From positions 4,190,287 to 4,254,286 of the forward strand of contig JANPWX010000054.1 of the NCBI GenBank assembly GCA_024734555.1: a stretch of 64,000 nt of DNA. The letters run 5' to 3'. Numbering within the stretch: position 1 is the stretch's first letter; the number at the start of each line of letters is the position of its first letter. The notes under the pieces are model-generated. The model was not told the origin of the DNA and ran no database searches. It was given only the letters and a program-made list of their open reading frames with translations. This document shows positions 62,326-64,000 of this stretch, piece after piece. Made by a program: the position numbers and the translations under genes. This DNA comes from Trochalopteron elliotii (lineage: Eukaryota; Chordata; Aves; Passeriformes; Leiothrichidae).

Positions 62326-64000
62326 TATCAGACAAAGCTGGTAGGAAGACAAGACAGAGAATATGAGGTTACCTAGAATTTCAGTCTGAGGAAGTTAAAG
62401 TAGAGTTAAAAAAGAGTCAAGGCACTTTCCATACAGAAATTGAATTTTGCTCACATCTGAAAGCTTCTTCTACTTTGGCACTTCCAAGAGTCTTATCAAA
62501 CAAACGAAGCAGCTACCCTCCACCAAAGTGGCACAGACAGAGTTCAGAAAAGCTGCATGCAGTTTCAACTACCTCTGAAACAAACCGTGAAACAGCATCA
62601 GGAAAAGTTTTTTCTCATTTGTTCTAATCAACCCAAAGATTCACATTCACATAGTGGCAAATCTTTCTATTTGGAGAGTTTTTTCTTATGATATTGAAAA
62701 TATTTTCCAAGTCACCAGAGGTGCTGGGCTGACAATCTCAGCAATCACTGGGTCCAGCTGAGGTCTTTTCCTGCTCAGTGCATAGGAGGGTGTCACCACC
62801 TTCTCTGCCATTTGCTGAGATAAGCTCCAGGTTATCCAGCATACTTGGTGCTATTAAAGTTACCCTTGCATTCCTGATTGCTTTAAAACTCATCCTGGGC
62901 ATTCCCCATGAGAAAGAAGCATAACAATATTGTGCATTTGCCAACAAACAGATTATTGTGGAAGATCAGTTTTCAAAATAGGAGAAACCTTCTTCATCCT
63001 GTTTTACTATGAAAGCAGACTGCATTACCAGTTTTGGGTTGTTTACTTCGTACCAGTTAGAAGGGTTACTGACAAGTTCAGCACTTTTTACAGTACCTGT
63101 GCCTCAGAAAGGGAAGGGCACACAGTAGCAGAGCTGTGCCCCTGACACTGAAGTCATGCAGAGGCACTTAATTTAGCAATATCCTGAAGAATATGGGCTG
63201 CATGCTTGCTCACAGAGAGCGGTACAATATTTAATGCCCTCTACAAACAAAGGATGCAGTTCCTCACTAAGATAAGAAAGCAATCTCAAAATTAAATCTG
63301 CAGTTGGATGTACATGGCCAGGGCCCCTTATGTTTCTCTGCTGAGGGTCCTGAGAAAGGAGATCATTATCATGATGTGTTCAAAACAGTATAGAGGAAAA
63401 AAGCATAGCTTTACAACATCTGATAGAGATTAGAAATGTTTGGTTGTGTTCACAGATCAAACAAGTTAGAAAATCCATAGCTCTTTAGATAACTACTGAA
63501 TTTGATAAAAGAAATCAAATATACCCTATTTTCCCCTGTTTTTCTCTCTGTAAATTGACAATAGGATAATTTCTCTAACTTTTCTATATATTTACTCTAG
63601 AAGGGGAAAATAGAAGATAATTTTAATGGATGTAAAGCAGTGAATATGTAGGAGAGCAGCTAAGACTCATAAGAGTCCTTCTGATAATTGGGCTTGCTTT
63701 AATTATATAGACGACAAGTCAGCAAATAGCATTTTATATGCAGTCTTTGAGGAAAGAAATGCAGTGCACACTCCAAAATACTAGAATTCTAGTATCAATG
63801 GAAACATATTAATCCTTCCAGCCCCAATCTGCTTATTCCGATTTTTAAATGTCTGACTGAAAAAATAAAGATTTGTGATAGTGAAATTAGTAAAGAATAA
63901 GAAAAGCTAGTTTTAAATCACAGGCCTCAAGTGATACGTTGTATCTCTGTTGCAGCTATCTAGCTGGGAGGACACGGAATTATTCTCTAGGTAGGGGAGA
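62326..64000. other. Non-coding A/T-rich DNA
   Basis: No gene; frames are at most 71 codons (62930-63145). An 18-bp perfect palindrome lies at 63778-63795. Nothing else stands out. Confidence 0.65.
63778..63795. repeat. 18-bp perfect palindrome
   Basis: ATACTAGAATTCTAGTAT is fully self-complementary with no spacer and is centred on GAATTC. The length is mildly unlikely by chance. Confidence 0.95.

Overview
The window looks like A/T-rich, CpG-poor nuclear DNA from a bird, probably a songbird. The main evidence is fragments of CR1, the characteristic avian non-LTR retrotransposon (LINE). The clearest are an antisense copy at about 61960-62325, a sense 3' tail at 60405-60492, and an antisense tail at 23369-23425 whose wording (an ATTCTGAG-TTGGAAGGG-like core followed by a CACAAGGATCAT-like core) is familiar from passerine CR1 copies. 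Scattered poly(A)/poly(T) tracts and short microsatellites fit the same picture. There are no bacterial or phage-style gene arrays, operons or CRISPR arrays.

I found no protein-coding gene that I can defend. All longer open frames (up to about 180 codons) lie in locally GC-richer patches or in A/T-rich low-complexity DNA, often overlap open frames on the other strand, and show no recognisable domain. The stretch is best read as intergenic or deep intronic DNA. One 91-bp segment at 29322-29412 has a good splice acceptor, a good splice donor and an open frame, and is reported as a weak exon candidate.

Layout: 1-12 kb is plain A/T-rich DNA with a 31-bp poly(A) at 926-956. A GC-richer patch at 12.14-12.75 kb is open on both strands. 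From 12.8 to 29 kb there are CR1 tails (23.4 and 23.9 kb), an (ACTAA)n pentanucleotide repeat (25.1 kb), a 22-bp poly(A) (28.0 kb) and several motif-dense A/T segments that could be conserved non-coding elements. From 29 to 45 kb there are the exon candidate, a (TG)(TA)(CA) compound microsatellite (33.2 kb), a small CpG cluster (35.74-35.91 kb), a GC-rich patch (41.4-42.0 kb) and a canonical G-quadruplex motif (42.66 kb). From 45 to 64 kb the sequence is again mostly plain, with two CR1 fragments lying tail to tail at 60.4 and 62.0 kb.

The most striking unexplained structures are small perfect inverted repeats: a 14-bp stem at 26455-26491, a 13-bp stem at 53435-53468, an 11-bp stem at 14268-14298, and a 21-nt hairpin at 60014-60034 that is exactly flanked by 8-bp direct repeats. 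By a simple uniform-base estimate, the 13- and 14-bp stems are not expected by chance in 64 kb. I see no convincing evidence of a new multi-gene biological system here.
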